64,000 bases of DNA from Anthostomella pinea (GCA_963556695.1 CAUWAG010000018.1:3720001-3784000), one strand, 5' to 3'. Positions 1 to 12,115 are shown, counted from the first letter of the stretch. The notes: generated by a model from the letters alone, not told the origin. Numbers and translations: made by a program.

Positions 1-291
1 CGATGAGTATGCTGGTATGGTGGGGGAGGCGGGGAGGACGATAAGTGATAATCCCGTCGGGCATGAGGGGCAAAGTCGGGGTGGCGGTCCCGGATTGCCC
101 CGACATCGGGAGCGTGCTACAGGGCATGGCCTAAAACGGCAGGCGGCAGGCAAGTGCAGGAACGAGGAACGCGCCAAGCATCACTTAACGCGACTGCACA
201 ATCGCTTCGGAATCGCACGGGAGATCTGCTAAACACCAGCACAGCACCAGCACCAACAAACGGGACAATCACAAATCACAAGCAGGCAATC

Positions 292-1476
292 ATGGCGCTC
301 ATAGTCGATAAGCACCGTCCCCGGACTCTCGACTCTCTGACCTACCATTCGGAGCTGTCCGAGAGACTGCGATCTTTGGTACGTTGCTCCAAGCCGCAAC
401 GCGCCTGGCATCCTTCCAATTTGTCCAAACTGACAGGTCTGCACCACAGGCCCAGAGCGGCGATTTCCCTCACCTTCTAGTATACGGACCTTCTGGTGCC
501 GGAAAGAAGACACGAATTGTGGCCACACTGAAGGAGCTGTACGGGCCTGGAGTCGAGAAGATCAAGATTGACGCGCGAGTCTTCCAGACCAGCAGCAGCC
601 GCAAGCTGGAATTCAACATTGTAGCCTCCGTCTACCATCTGGAGATAACCCCTTCGGACGTTGGAAACTATGATCGTGTCGTCGTACAAGACCTCCTCAA
701 GGAGGTTGCCCAGACCCAACAAGTCGACCAGTCCGCAAGACAAAAGTTCAAGGTCGTTGTCATCAACGAGGCAGACCATCTGACCCGTGATGCCCAAGCC
801 GCCCTGAGACGAACGATGGAGAAATACAGCCCGAACCTTCGATTGATACTCCTGGCCAACAGTACGGCAAACATCATCGCACCCATTCGAAGTCGAACAC
901 TCCTCGTCCGGGTTGCGGCTCCTACAATAAATGAGATCTCGAGTGTGCTGGCGGAATCGGCCAAGCGCGAAGGATGGCCAGTCGTCAAGGGCTTGCACAA
1001 GAGAATCGCAGAGGAGAGCGGACGGAATCTCCGAAGAGCCCTGCTGATGTATGAGGCGGTCCATGCCCAGAAGTATGTCTTGCCGCGAGCCCCTCCATAT
1101 ACACAGAGTACTAACAGGCGTTTCCAGTGAGAAAGTGACGGACGATACGCCCATACCGCCTCCAGATTGGGAAGCCCTAATATCCCAGATTGCGAAGGAG
1201 ATCATGGAGGAACACACGCCCGCCCGGATCCTCCAAGTTCGATCGAAGCTCTACGACCTCCTGACCCATTGCATACCTCCGTCAACGATCCTCAAAACCC
1301 TGACCTTCAAGCTCATCCCCCTTATCGACGACGACCTGAAGTGGGAGGTGATCAAGTGGTCGGCGTTCTACGAGCACAGAATAAGAATGGGCAGCAAGGT
1401 TATCTTCCATCTGGAAGCCTTCGTGGCCAAGTTCATGAGAATATTCGAGCAGTACCTGATGACCATGGACATGTAA
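292..1476 (+). CDS. RFC5: Replication factor C subunit 5 (clamp loader small subunit)
   Basis: Small ATPase subunit of the RFC clamp loader that opens PCNA and loads it at primer-template junctions in the nucleus (yeast Rfc5, human RFC3). Exons by hand: 292-378, 450-1072 and 1128-1476, giving 352 aa, the family length. The first intron (71 nt) ends at the CAG before 450, which keeps phase 0. The second has a CTAAC branch site just before its end. Visible motifs are an N-terminal VDKHRPRTLD (yeast VDKYRP), a Walker A of the Rfc5 type (GPSGAGKKT, about residues 41-49), a degenerate Walker B (INEADHL), LRRTMEKYS, and SRT in place of the SRC arginine-finger motif. The C-terminal collar domain is intact and ends YLMTMDM. 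The first ATG has good context (AATCATGGCG). No partner gene lies next to it. Identification is very secure; exon edges are well supported. Confidence 0.95.
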
Positions 1477-3481
1477 TGGCCTCGGCTGGTTGGTGGACAA
1501 AGTGGCTTCTCGGAAACGGGGTTCGTGGAGTAAAGGAGTTCTTGAAATGAAATCCGAGGCAATGATATCCAGCGCCTGCTTGCGATTTCTCGGTTGATAT
1601 GACGATGCGTCGGAGCATGGGCGAGCAATCCAATGACATTTAGTGTCCTTTTTCTCCGGACCCGGTCCAAGAATTCGTCACGTAGGTCCGGTCCCGAGGG
1701 ACTGGGTCTGCTGTCGGTGGAGAGGATCTATCTGGTTTAGACTAATGAGGCAACCGGGAGGCGCGGAAGTTTGCTGTCATTGTGGGGTAATCAATGACTT
1801 GCCCCGGCCTTGGTGATTTCTCGAGCAGTTATGACTGGACCTTCTGACACGCTCAGACGCGTCCGTACGTGAAAGCACGGTAAGTTGACAAATCTGTCCC
1901 AAGGGTTCCGATGCAGAGGGTACTACACCGCCCATTCAGCCATTGCCCCGGCTGAGCGGAAATTGGCATTGGCGGAAGGCTACCTGATGATGGGGCCCAG
2001 GATGACAACATCAAAGATGCATTCACAGTCTTGCGAATGCAGCAGCCCGGGTCTTTCCCCACACCCCACACTCTGGGCTGACCACCCCGGCCTTGGCATA
2101 TTACCTGATTCGCAACCCGACTAATGAAAAGGGTCATCTGATCGCAATAAGCGTCGACTTGGCCGGTAAGCATTGGGTGCAATCCGCGTGCGGTTTCCTT
2201 TTCACTGATGATTCCTGTCGTGTTTCTTCTAGGCGGTGAATATTGCCAAGGGTCTTGGTGACTGATGCGGGGTCCTCCATGCAAATATGAGGGGCGCTTT
2301 TTGGGGTTCGGGTGACTTGCAGGTACGGTCGAAGGTGATAGGAGTGCAGACTCATTGCGTCCTTGCACTTTATGCAGTTGGTGCGCCGCGCTCTTGGGTT
2401 ACATTGACTCGGTTTAATTCCCATCAGCTCTCATCGAGGCGAGTTACAGTGAATACTTGGGTACGTGAGTCAAGGGTTGAGGACGGAGTCACGTATACGA
2501 TAGGAAGAGTTCGGGGAACGTTGCGCAAGATTGGGATATATTGCATCTGCATGTAGGTATGGAGGACCACCTATGCCAGAACATGGTGCATAAAGAACCT
2601 CATTGTACCCGAAGACTTGATGATATTTCCCATACAATATTGAGACAAATATCTTGTCGACCTGTCACGTATCTCATAGGCCGGCTTTACAGAGTCGACA
2701 ATGCCCTATTGTGTCGTTTGCAAGGGCATGCCACATTGAGTAGTCAAATGCGGTGTTGGCGGATGCAAACGTTTGATGTTGGCCGTAACATGACTTCGAC
2801 CTCAGCTTGCAGCGTGTAGTCACGGAACTCGTTCCCTCTGGGCCGGAAGCGTCAGACGAGATACGTACGCGCCGGCGGCCGAGCGGAAGAAATACCTGGC
2901 AGCTGCCTGGTAGGGGATCTGCCCGAACCCCGGTGCGAACCCCAACTGCACCTCATGAATGGAGATCCCGAGTCGAATGCAGTGGACAGGGCTCATGGAA
3001 GGCATCTAGCTCCTACAAGGGTATTCCGCCATTGTTGCAGGCGAGAATATGCTTGTACTAGGGTCATCTGTACCAGGTAGGTAGCATAACTGTGACTGTA
3101 ATTGGCATTAGCTGCATCCCGACTGGGCGTTGGGTGTTCGCATGCGCGGGGTGGGGAGTGGGAAACGACCTTCCTGCATTTCACCCCCCCATTCGGGCCA
3201 TTCTGCCGCAACAATACAAAACATTGCCGCATCCCCGGGCCTCCTCGTCAACAATACTCGGCCGTCCATTCACACAATCCTCTCCGTCTTTATATCTTGC
3301 GCAAGCTCTCGTGAAGCTGCGGCTCTCTCTTGTACACACAGCCAAACGGTTGGCTTCCATTGCCCGCTTCTATTCTTGCACGCGATCGAGTCCCATCCCC
3401 AACCCATCTCCGCGCCGAACCCCGCAGCCAGCGCGAAGGAAGCGGAAGCACGACAACCACCTGCACCTGCACCCCGCCAAC
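1477..3481. other. Intergenic region, no gene recognised
   Basis: About 2 kb between RFC5 and the acetyl-CoA synthetase gene. The open frames here are short, lack splice-compatible partners and show no family motifs. The last 300 bases are C-rich and pyrimidine-rich, as expected for the promoter and 5' leader of a highly expressed fungal gene. No tRNA, 5S rRNA or repeat was seen. Confidence 0.6.
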
Positions 3482-5838
3482 ATGGGTGAAGAAAGCAAGA
3501 CCCCCGTGGTCGCGGAGGCCCACATGGTCGACACATTCCGTAAGAAGCCTCATGTGTCCCAGCTGTTTTAGCAAATCTACAGACTCGCAAGAGGCAATGG
3601 CGCTGATGAAATATGAACAGACCCTCCGCAGAAGATGCTTGACAGTAAGGCCATCCCTTCAGCCGAGACGGTACCGGGTAGGGTATGTGTGAAGCTAACA
3701 TGAGATCAGAGCATCCCAGCAAGCCTCATATTGGCAGTAAGTTACGAAATCACGAAATTGAATATGTGGTCTGCTATGACTGACATCTCGTAGGCATGGA
3801 GGAGTACCAACAAATGTACAAGGAGTCTATCACCGAACCCGATAAGTTTTGGGCGAAGAAGGCCAGAGAGCTCCTGACCTGGCAACGAGATTTTGACACG
3901 GTCCGCACCGGATCGCTCGCCGAAGGCGATGCGGCTTGGTTTGTCGAGGGTCAGCTCAACGCCTCCTACAACTGCGTCGACCGGCATGCTATCAAAGACC
4001 CGAACCGCGTCGCGCTCATCTACGTAGCTGATGAGCCGAGTGAGGGCCGCACCCTGACCTATAGCGAGCTCCTCCGCGAGGTCTGCAAGGTCGCGCATGT
4101 GCTCAAGAAGATGGGTGTCCGAAAAGGAGATACCGTCGCCATCTACCTCCCCATGATTCCTGAAGCCATCATCGCTTTCCTCGCCATTATCCGTATTGGC
4201 GCAATCCACTCCGTCATCTTCGCCGGTTTCTCAGCCGATTCACTACGTGATCGGGTTATTGATGCTCAATCCAAAGTCGTTATTACCACGGATGAGGGAA
4301 AGCGAGGTGGAAAGCTGATTGCCACCAAGAGAATTGTCGACGACGCCCTGAGGCAGTGCCCCGACGTCACCGGATGTCTCGTCTACAAGCGCACTGGCGC
4401 CGAGATTCAATGGACAGAGGGTCGTGACTTGTGGTGGCACGACGAAGTTGAGAAGTGGCCGTCCTACATCGCCCCCGAGGTCATGAACGCCGAGGATCCC
4501 CTCTTCTTGCTGTACACCTCTGGTTCAACTGGAAAGCCGAAGGGTGTCATGCATACCACGGCCGGATATTTGCTCGGTGCGGCAATGACTGGCAAGTACG
4601 TGTTCGACATTCACGACGGAGACAAATACTTCTGTGGCGGTGATGTTGGCTGGATCACTGGCCACACGTACGTCGTCTACGCGCCTCTCCTCCTAGGTAT
4701 CTCCACGGTAGTCTTCGAAGGCACACCCGCCTACCCGAATTTCTCTCGATACTGGGAGATCATTGCCAAGCACGAAGTCACCCAATTCTACGTAGCGCCG
4801 ACCGCCCTGAGACTGTTGAAGCGCGCGGGTGATGACTATGTGAAGGCTCACATGCCTAAGCTGAGAGTCCTCGGATCAGTAGGAGAGCCAATTGCGGCTG
4901 AGGTCTGGAAGTGGTACTTCGAGGTTGTTGGAAGGGAGGAGGCGCATATTGTCGACGTAAGTTCAAGCCATCATTCGTTGCCGTGTATTTCATAACTAAC
5001 AAAGTAGACTTACTGGCAAACCGAGACCGGGTCGAATGTCATCACACCCCTGGCTGGAGTGACGCCGACAAAACCCGGAAGCGCATCCCTACCGTTCTTC
5101 GGAATAGAGCCGGCCATCGTCGACCCCGTTTCTGGCGAGGAAATTCACGGGAACGACGTCGAGGGTGTGTTGGCTTTCAAGCAGCCTTGGCCCAGCATGG
5201 CTCGTACTGTATGGGGTGCCCATAAGAGATATATGGATACCTACCTGAATGTCTACAAGGGCTACTACGTAAGTCTGATCTTATTTGTGCAAGCAACATT
5301 GCTAAGAAAATCCTAGTTCACTGGCGATGGAGCCGGCCGCGACCACGAGGGTTTCTACTGGATCCGGGGACGAGTCGATGATGTTGTCAACGTCAGCGGC
5401 CACCGTCTGTCAACTGCCGAGATCGAAGCTGCCCTGATCGAGCACCATGCCGTAGCTGAGGCCGCCGTAGTTGGCGTTACTGACGAAATGACGGGCCAGG
5501 CTGTCAACGCGTTCGTGGCCATCAAGGATGGTAACGAGCCCACAGATGCCTTGAGAAAGGAGTTCATTCTTCAAGTGCGCAAGAGCATCGGACCTTTCGC
5601 CGCACCCAGAGCGGTGTACATTGTGCCTGACTTGCCCAAGACCCGAAGTGGTAAGATCATGCGTCGCATTCTGAGAAAGATCTTGGCTGGTGAGGGAGAC
5701 CAGCTTGGCGACATTTCTACGGTAAGCAACCCAAAAATCATCGATATGATCAACGCTGACGTTAAGCGCACAAAGCTCTCGGATCCTTCGGTGGTTGATA
5801 ACATCAAGGCCGCGGTTCTCGATGGTAAGAAGAAGTAG
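3482..5838 (+). CDS. facA: Acetyl-coenzyme A synthetase (acetate:CoA ligase, AMP-forming)
   Basis: Activates acetate with ATP and CoA to acetyl-CoA, feeding the glyoxylate cycle during growth on acetate. Six exons: 3482-3539, 3621-3644, 3710-3736, 3794-4956, 5008-5268 and 5317-5838, giving 684 aa (Aspergillus FacA is about 670). The 5' end is split into tiny exons of 58, 24 and 27 nt, each ending in phase 1. Joined, they give the conserved N-terminus [11 protein letters not shown] then HPPQKMLDK then HPSKPHIGS before the exon starting MEEYQQMY. Key motifs are the adenylate-forming P-loop [11 protein letters not shown] (about residue 277), the substrate motif YWQTETGS after the fourth intron, [12 protein letters not shown] spanning the fifth, and the C-terminal [11 protein letters not shown] with its catalytic, acetylatable lysine (about residue 625). 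The gene symbol follows Aspergillus usage (acu-5 in Neurospora). No targeting signal is seen, so cytosolic/nuclear localisation is inferred. It stands alone, with about 2 kb of non-coding DNA on each side. Confidence 0.95.
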
Positions 5839-7719
5839 AGCAAGCGAGCATGGATGGGTGTAAGCTTAGTTGGAAGGGTGCTTTTTTCGCGATGAGCTTC
5901 TGATACCAAAACGCAGGATGATTTCAATGAGACCCAGGTGTACTGGATGTGACTGAACGTGACCTGTAACATTAAAAGCAAATGTGCTTCCTACCGTGAA
6001 CTAACCGTCGCCTGTCCGGTGAGTCTCAACGGCCCTTGGCAGAGAAACAAAACGAGTAAACTGGCGGCTGGGCAGCGGCGATACGAGGCGTTGCTGATGC
6101 CATTCCGGGATGGATTGACTCGACCCATGTGCAAGTTGTAAGAAGCCGGGCTAACGGCCATGAATGACCACCTGCACGCCGAGCGCAGCGGTAGGCCGAA
6201 GCGCCGCACAGCACAGCCCGAACTTTGCCACTGGCACATGACACAAGACACGGCCTTCACTATCGGTGTCCTGCTGGCGAGTCGTGACGGCTCAGGCCTT
6301 GCCAAGTCGCTGGGCGTGGTGCTTCATGACGCGTACCGCTTCGCCGCGGATACTATCAGCACTTGCGCCTATTTGCCGAGGGTCTTCAGCTCCGGATGGA
6401 CGGGAGCAGATCTAGTGATGTGCAAAGCTTTCTTTGATATATATGTACTGTATCTGTATGAGCTACTAGCTAGCCGCGTGTTGTGTGTGCGACGCCACGC
6501 CATTAACCAGTAGGTAACCAGTGGCAACTACCATCATCATGGACGTATCACAGATGCTGGCCTTGTCTGGGCAAACCTGACTGGTACAAGGTAGGGACAG
6601 CTGCTGTACTCAGGGGTCATCTGCGCCTCCTGAAACGTGTAACACGAAGAAACACCAACACGAAGCCAGAATGGTAGCCACAGGCATCTCCAAAAAGAAA
6701 CGAGCAGACCACAGCCGCCGCAGTCTGGCGCCAGCCTCGTTATGATTGGCAAGCAGTTGCCGAAGGGCTTGTAATGATAATACGCCCTGTCAGAGGACCC
6801 GGTCACCCCTATTGTTTCCATCTATCACCATATTCACAACATGAACACAGACGGGATCTTGCAGATTCCAGCCCTGCGAAATGGTAAAGTCAAAAGTAGC
6901 CGAAGTTCCCGAATCGGCACAAGATCAAAAGATACGGTTTGGTTCCTGGATATTACCGTTACCGTTACCGCTACCGCTAGCCCCGCTTCTCACCGTCGCT
7001 GTTACACCGGCCAGACGCCTGCTCAGCCTTGGCGCAACCGCACGATCCGACCAGGGCTTCCAAATCGGCGCCGGCCAATCACCACGGCTTGCCCCCACCC
7101 TCCACCCTCCACCGTTCTTGTGCCTATCTGGACTGGGGTGAACCAGGAGGCCAACCCCAGGTTCCGTCTCTGCTGAAACCACCGACCTGCAACCTGTGAG
7201 AACAGTTTCCCTCCTGGCCTCGCGAGACCTATCCATTTTTGAGTCTCTTATGAGAAACAGCGCTGCGCTTCACCTTGATAGACCTGCACACGAACATCGT
7301 CTCCCAACCTAAACGCTACCATCCACTCCCTACTAAGTAAGTACCTTGGACTACCACGGCTGGCAAAGGACTGCCAAGGTGGCGGACGGGCAGTGCAACC
7401 GTGTGCCCCAGTGGATTCTGAAGCCAAATCCACCTCTTCGCCGAGCCTCCAGCCATTGCCTCGTGTAGACATCCGCCACTGCACCTGTGTCTCACCTCCT
7501 GTGCTTGCCGTTTTTCTGGTCAAAGCTAGATAGATCGGTATTGGCCAGTGTCATCTACTTTTCGATTAAACAACCACAACGTTATCGACGACACTCGGTG
7601 CTTAGGTAGCTTTACATCCTGCGAGAACGACACATACGCTACGACGTCGGTCGCATCACACACTTGGATGGAGCTTGGGTACGAGAAGGCCCTCTCGCGA
7701 TAGCGAATTCAATTCAATT
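5839..7719. other. Intergenic region, no gene recognised
   Basis: About 1.9 kb between acetyl-CoA synthetase and the ADAM protease. It contains the 3' UTR of the former and probably a long 5' leader of the latter. A short imperfect run of GTTACC units lies near 6955-6980. No convincing reading frame or RNA gene was found. Confidence 0.55.
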
Positions 7720-10155
7720 ATGCGCAACATCCTCAGGGCCGCGGCCGCCATACTATTGGGCTTTTCGCTCTCGTCAGAAGCCCATTCTGTAAAAAGGAAC
7801 CCCCTAAGCTTCATCAGCCGAGTCGACGACGCCGTATTACATACGCCCTCGCACCGCGTCCACGCCTACTCTACCTTCGACCTGACTTTCCTCCTCCACG
7901 ACGGGCGCGAGAAGATACGGATAGTCTTGGAGCCTAATCACGATGTCTTGTCGGATACCGCAAGCATACAATATCTCGCTGCCGATGGCACCATCACCCA
8001 GGAGAAGTTCGACAGGACACAGCACAGGGTGTTCAAGGGCGACGCCTTTATACAACACCCGGGCCACTCCGAATGGCTGAACACAGGATGGGCAAGAATA
8101 ACGGTTCACCGAGATGGAGCGCAGCCCATATTTGAAGGGACATTCCGCGTGAATGGAAATCAACACCACATTGCGACCGGCTCTACTTATAGGCAGACGC
8201 GACTCGACGAGGACCCAGCAGCGTACGACGCCGATGACGAATACATGATTGTCTGGAGGGACACGGATATCCTGCCCGATATGCAGGGTCCAAGCCAGGA
8301 GCTCAAACGTGGATTTGCCGACAATGGAACTGTTTGCTCCTCTGACCTGCTGGATTTCAACAACGAGAACAACCACCCGGTCCACCGTGGCTTGGATGTC
8401 CGCGACATGTCCTCGGTCGAACTGGGCGCCCTGTTTCGCCGCGACGGTATAGATGGGACCACCAGCGGCAACGGGGCTGGCGTGAATTTGGCCCAGAGCA
8501 TCGGATCTACCAAGGGCTGTCCCACTACCAGAAAGGTGGCTCTGGTTGGCATCGCAACGGACTGCACCTACACCGCACAGTTTGGCTCCGAGGCCGATGT
8601 CAAGTCCAACATCATTCAGGTCGTCAACTCGGCATCGGCGCTTTTCGAAAGCACCTTCAACATCTCCATAGGCATTCAGAACCTTACTATCAGCGACGCC
8701 GAATGTCCTGGAACCCCACCGCAAGGTTCCCAGTGGAACCAGGCTTGTAGCTCCAGTGTTACCATCAACGACCGCCTCAATTTGTTCTCGGCATGGCGAG
8801 GGCAGTTCAATGATACCAATGCGTATTGGACCCTGCTGAGCACGTGCAATACGGATGCTGCAGTCGGCCTGGCCTGGTTGGGTCAACTGTGCCAGCAAGG
8901 TTCTACGGGGGGCAACGAAACCACAGCTGGAGCCAACGTCGTTGTCAAGACCAGCACCGAATGGCAGGTATTTGCCCATGAAAGTGGCCATACCTTTGGC
9001 GCCTTCCACGACTGCGTGGATACGACTTGTTCAGACGGTACCTTCACGATGCAGAAATGCTGTCCGCTCAGTTCTTCCACTTGCGATGCAGATGGGAAGT
9101 ATATCATGAACCCATCAACGTCCAGTGGCATCACGCAATTCTCCCCTTGTACTGTTGGTAATATTTGTTCCGCCATGGATCGGGGCAGCGTCAACACGGC
9201 CTGCTTGACCAATAACAAAGACGTTGTTACCATCACTGGGAACCAGTGCGGCAATGGGATCGTCGAAGCAGGAGAGGACTGCGACTGTGGTGGTGAGAAC
9301 GGCTGCGGCGACAATCCCTGCTGTGACGCCAAAACCTGTAAATTCAAGGGCAGCTCTGTTTGTGATCCGACCAACGAGGACTGCTGTACTGATCAGTGTC
9401 AATTCGCGTCCAGCGGGCTGGTCTGCAGAGCCAGCACTGGCACATGCGACCCACAAGAGACATGCGGCGGTACCAATGCGACGTGCCCAGCCGATGTCAA
9501 GGCGCCCGATGGTACAGCTTGTGGTGCGAGCGGTGCTGGTTTGACTTGCGCGTCGGGCCAATGCACTTCACGTGACCTACAATGTCGGACAGTGGTCGGC
9601 TCATTGACCAACAACAATGACACTTCTGCTTGCGACTCGCAGAGCTGTTTGTTGCGATGTGCCTCTTCGAAATTAGGCCCCAATGCTTGCTACGATATGC
9701 AGCAGAATTTCCTCGACGGTACTCCTTGTGAAGGGGGTGGGCATTGCAACAATGGACAATGTTCGGGTGCCAACTTTGGAGACCAGGTTGGAAGCTGGAT
9801 TACTGACAACAAGAACATTGTCATCCCGGTAGCCGCCGTCGTCGGCGGTCTCATCGTGATCGGCGTCATCAGTTGTTGCTTCAATTGTATTCGACGGAGG
9901 ACTCGACGAAGAAAGCTCGCCGAGATGGCACCACCGAACAGCAGCTGGGTCGGAGGCAATCAGAATGCCTGGGCCGCCAGCGCAGTATCACAGCCACCCC
10001 CAGTTGCCCGCGGTGCGAATGGTTCAGCACGAAGTGACAGGGCACGTCAAAGAAGTGAGAGGAGCGGGAGTAGAACACAGCCAAACTCAAACTGGCAGCC
10101 GGATCAACAACCATGGGAAACAAGGCCGAGGATACCCACGGCGCGCTACGCATAA
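7720..10155 (+). CDS. ADAM-family metalloprotease, membrane anchored (ADM-B type)
   Basis: Intronless frame of 811 aa for a zinc-dependent disintegrin-metalloprotease of the reprolysin (M12B) type. The in-frame ATG at 7675 would add 15 residues. I chose the ATG at 7720 because it gives a clean signal peptide (MRNILRAAAAILLGFSL...). Order of parts: signal peptide, prodomain (about 24-200), catalytic domain with the full zinc site HESGHTFGAFHD (residues 420-431) and a Met-turn (YIMNPS), a disintegrin-like Cys-rich domain starting CGNGIVEAGEDCDCG (about 510), a further Cys-rich stretch, one transmembrane helix (about 699-721), then a cytoplasmic tail of about 90 aa rich in Arg, Ser, Pro and Gln. 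Fungal ADAMs are known (ADM-A/ADM-B in Aspergillus). Here both active-site and adhesion modules look intact. A cell-surface sheddase or adhesion role is inference. Confidence 0.93.
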   Translation: MRNILRAAAAILLGFSLSSEAHSVKRNPLSFISRVDDAVLHTPSHRVHAYSTFDLTFLLHDGREKIRIVLEPNHDVLSDTASIQYLAADGTITQEKFDRTQHRVFKGDAFIQHPGHSEWLNTGWARITVHRDGAQPIFEGTFRVNGNQHHIATGSTYRQTRLDEDPAAYDADDEYMIVWRDTDILPDMQGPSQELKRGFADNGTVCSSDLLDFNNENNHPVHRGLDVRDMSSVELGALFRRDGIDGTTSGNGAGVNLAQSIGSTKGCPTTRKVALVGIATDCTYTAQFGSEADVKSNIIQVVNSASALFESTFNISIGIQNLTISDAECPGTPPQGSQWNQACSSSVTINDRLNLFSAWRGQFNDTNAYWTLLSTCNTDAAVGLAWLGQLCQQGSTGGNETTAGANVVVKTSTEWQVFAHESGHTFGAFHDCVDTTCSDGTFTMQKCCPLSSSTCDADGKYIMNPSTSSGITQFSPCTVGNICSAMDRGSVNTACLTNNKDVVTITGNQCGNGIVEAGEDCDCGGENGCGDNPCCDAKTCKFKGSSVCDPTNEDCCTDQCQFASSGLVCRASTGTCDPQETCGGTNATCPADVKAPDGTACGASGAGLTCASGQCTSRDLQCRTVVGSLTNNNDTSACDSQSCLLRCASSKLGPNACYDMQQNFLDGTPCEGGGHCNNGQCSGANFGDQVGSWITDNKNIVIPVAAVVGGLIVIGVISCCFNCIRRRTRRRKLAEMAPPNSSWVGGNQNAWAASAVSQPPPVARGANGSARSDRARQRSERSGSRTQPNSNWQPDQQPWETRPRIPTARYA

Positions 10156-10967
10156 TATGAGCTCACAGCTGGATCAGACCTGGGCTGGTATCTGGGGATC
10201 CGGAGGCTTGGGAAAACGATATAAATGCATTGGGTCAGAGATGGGAAATTACGGGAAGGGCTCCTGATGGGAAGGATCTCATGACAAGCATCGTGATAGC
10301 ACGGAGTTGTCGGCGTTATCTTTCTCTGGGAATTAGATTGGAATGTGCTTGGGTCAGCATTCGCAATCATCGCGTAACTGGATATCTGATTACTAGCATC
10401 GAGATGTGTATGACGGCTCGGCCGACCCCCATTGCACAGCAGGACGAATGAAATGCTTACGCTTGCTTGGGAGTTCGCGATGTAGGAAACTTACGAAAGT
10501 GGGAATCGCGCTGTATATGTAAGAGTCAACTCTCGCAGCCCAAGACAACGTCGGTGATTGTGAAAGGGGTAGTTGCCAATATTATTGATGTCATGACCGC
10601 ATGCATGGGTTTCCTATTCGTGATGAACAGATCAGATTATACACACTGGAGCTGCTGGTCTTCTGGCTTCCCATCTAAGTGGAAGCACTGCTTGCGCCTC
10701 GCCTGCGATTATCTGCTTGCTGCTTCACGGCGGCGGATGTCGCAGACGCGAGAGATCATTCATTCCTCTCTCCCCACCCAACCCCTTTCCCACTCCAGCC
10801 CGTACCTATATGAATGTGCATATCATAGCCTCCTTCCATCCTCATGAATCGTTTGGGGGGGGGGGGGGGGGGGGGGGGGGGAAACCCTCACCATCCAGTA
10901 TCCATCATCCATCATCCAGCATTCAGCATCCATCCATTCAGCATCCATCCATTCAGCATCCATCCAT
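10156..10967. other. Intergenic region with homopolymer and short tandem repeats
   Basis: Non-coding space between the convergent ADAM gene and the small minus-strand gene ending at 10968. It carries a run of 27 consecutive G at 10855-10881 and CATC-rich simple sequence from 10903 onward. No supported coding frame. Confidence 0.6.
10855..10881 (+). repeat. Poly-G tract (27 G)
   Basis: Uninterrupted guanine homopolymer immediately 5' (plus-strand sense) of the CATC-rich tandem repeat. It could be a true G-quadruplex-forming tract, but its exact length is the kind of value an assembler gets wrong. Confidence 0.85.
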
Positions 10968-10970
10968 TCA
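10921..10970 (+). repeat. 15-bp tandem repeat (about 3.3 copies)
   Basis: The unit ATTCAGCATCCATCC starts at 10921, 10936 and 10951 and runs into a partial fourth copy (ATTCA). The partial copy overlaps the minus-strand stop codon at 10968-10970, so repeat-length change would affect the 3' UTR of the neighbouring gene. Confidence 0.8.
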
Positions 10971-11773
10971 TCGACTACTCGGCCCCGCCGACGTCGACGC
11001 TCCCGACGCGGTCCGCTTCCCGTGGTTCGGCTTCTTACGCGGCTGTTGCTGTGGGCGTGATAACGACCCCGCTGTTGTGGGCTCGGGGATGCCGGCGAGT
11101 TGGCGCTGGTAGCGGGCGCGTGTGGCGGGTATGCTCTGTTTGGGTTGGTGCGTGTGTGAATAGGGGGGTTCCTTTCTCTTTTTGTGGGGTTTTGTTTGGT
11201 TGATGGGGGGTGTGGTTTATGTATGTGTGTGCGTGCGTGCGTGTGTAGAGATGTAGCTGGGGGACTTATGGGTGTAGGGGTGTAGGGGTGTAGGGGCGTA
11301 GAGGAAATGTTGTAGGGATGTAGGGGTGTAGAGGAAAGGTTGCAGGGTAAAAGCGCAAAGCGGAAAAGCGGAAAAGGGGGGTGAGGGAAGAAGGAAGAGG
11401 GAAGCGGGAAAGGAAAAACACCATCTCAACTCACCTCGTCGTCCCGCATAGCCGCCATCATCAGCAGTTCAGGGCTGTCCAGGATATGCGCGGCGGCGCG
11501 ACGGCGCTCGGCTGTCCCAAAGGGCTCGGTGTCGTCGTCTCGAGTGTCACTAAGGATGTAGGCATACAGCATCAGCTCCGTTATCCGCCGCTCTGCTTGT
11601 ATCTGTGCCTTCCTCCGTTGCAGCTCTCGTATTATTGGTTTCAGCCGTTCCAGACCTTCCTGCAACGCTTGGATCTCTGCTGCTGCTGCTGCTGCGAGTG
11701 CCGCGTGTGCTGCCTGTACGGAAACGGGACCAGTGCCGGGGCCGGGGTTGGGGCTGGGGTTGTTGTCTGCCAT
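10968..11773 (-). CDS. Uncharacterised small Ala/Gln-rich coiled-coil protein
   Basis: Two exons on the minus strand, 11773-11435 and 11105-10968, giving 158 aa. The donor is GAG|GTGAGT at 11434 and the acceptor CTACCAG before 11105. Both are phase 0 and the join reads RDDE-RQLAGIPEP. An in-frame TAA lies about 33 nt upstream of the ATG (context AAACTATGGCAG), so the start is firm. Residues 1-20 are Pro/Gly/Asn-rich, about 20-75 form an Ala-rich, Leu/Arg-heptad helix (probable coiled coil), and the C-terminus is basic and Ser/Pro-rich (QQQPRKKPNHGKR), possibly a nuclear localisation signal. I do not recognise the family. The 329-nt intron is long for this genome and is full of TGTAGGGG-type simple repeat (plus strand). 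The composition argues for a real gene; function is unknown. Confidence 0.6.
11106..11434 (-). repeat. Low-complexity intron with TGTAGGGG-type repeats
   Basis: The 329-nt intron of the small coiled-coil gene. On the plus strand it holds GTGTGCGTGCGTGC, then repeated GGTGTAGG units around 11273-11330, then purine-rich GGAAAAGCGG runs. On the transcribed strand this is a pyrimidine-rich intron of unusual length for the locus. Confidence 0.6.
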
Positions 11774-12115
11774 AGTTTTGCGGGAGAGAACGGGAGGGTG
11801 GGGGCTTTAATATACGAATAGACAATGGATGATGGATGATAGATGATGGATGATGGAGGATGAATGTTGGGGAGGTGGAGATGGGCTGGGAATAGTTGCA
11901 GTGGGCGGGTGAGGAAGCGGTTGTGTGTCGGGTGAAGATGTGATACGACAAGGCCACCTACCTAACCCGTGAACCTGCCACGCAACTGCCAGGGAACACA
12001 TAGAGGAAGGTGGACGGGAGGGCAGACAGGAGGTTGCAAGGCAGGCAAGCAGCAAGCAAAGAGCAAAGAGCACAGAGACAGAGGGTAGGTAGGTATGAAA
12101 TAGAAGAAGGGTTAC

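Noticed and set aside
477..1217. Long open frame on the minus strand (246 aa)
   Set aside because: It is antisense to RFC5 exon 2, has no family motif and is explained by codon bias of the real gene.
7837..9009. Minus-strand open frame of 390 aa
   Set aside because: Antisense shadow of the ADAM catalytic region.
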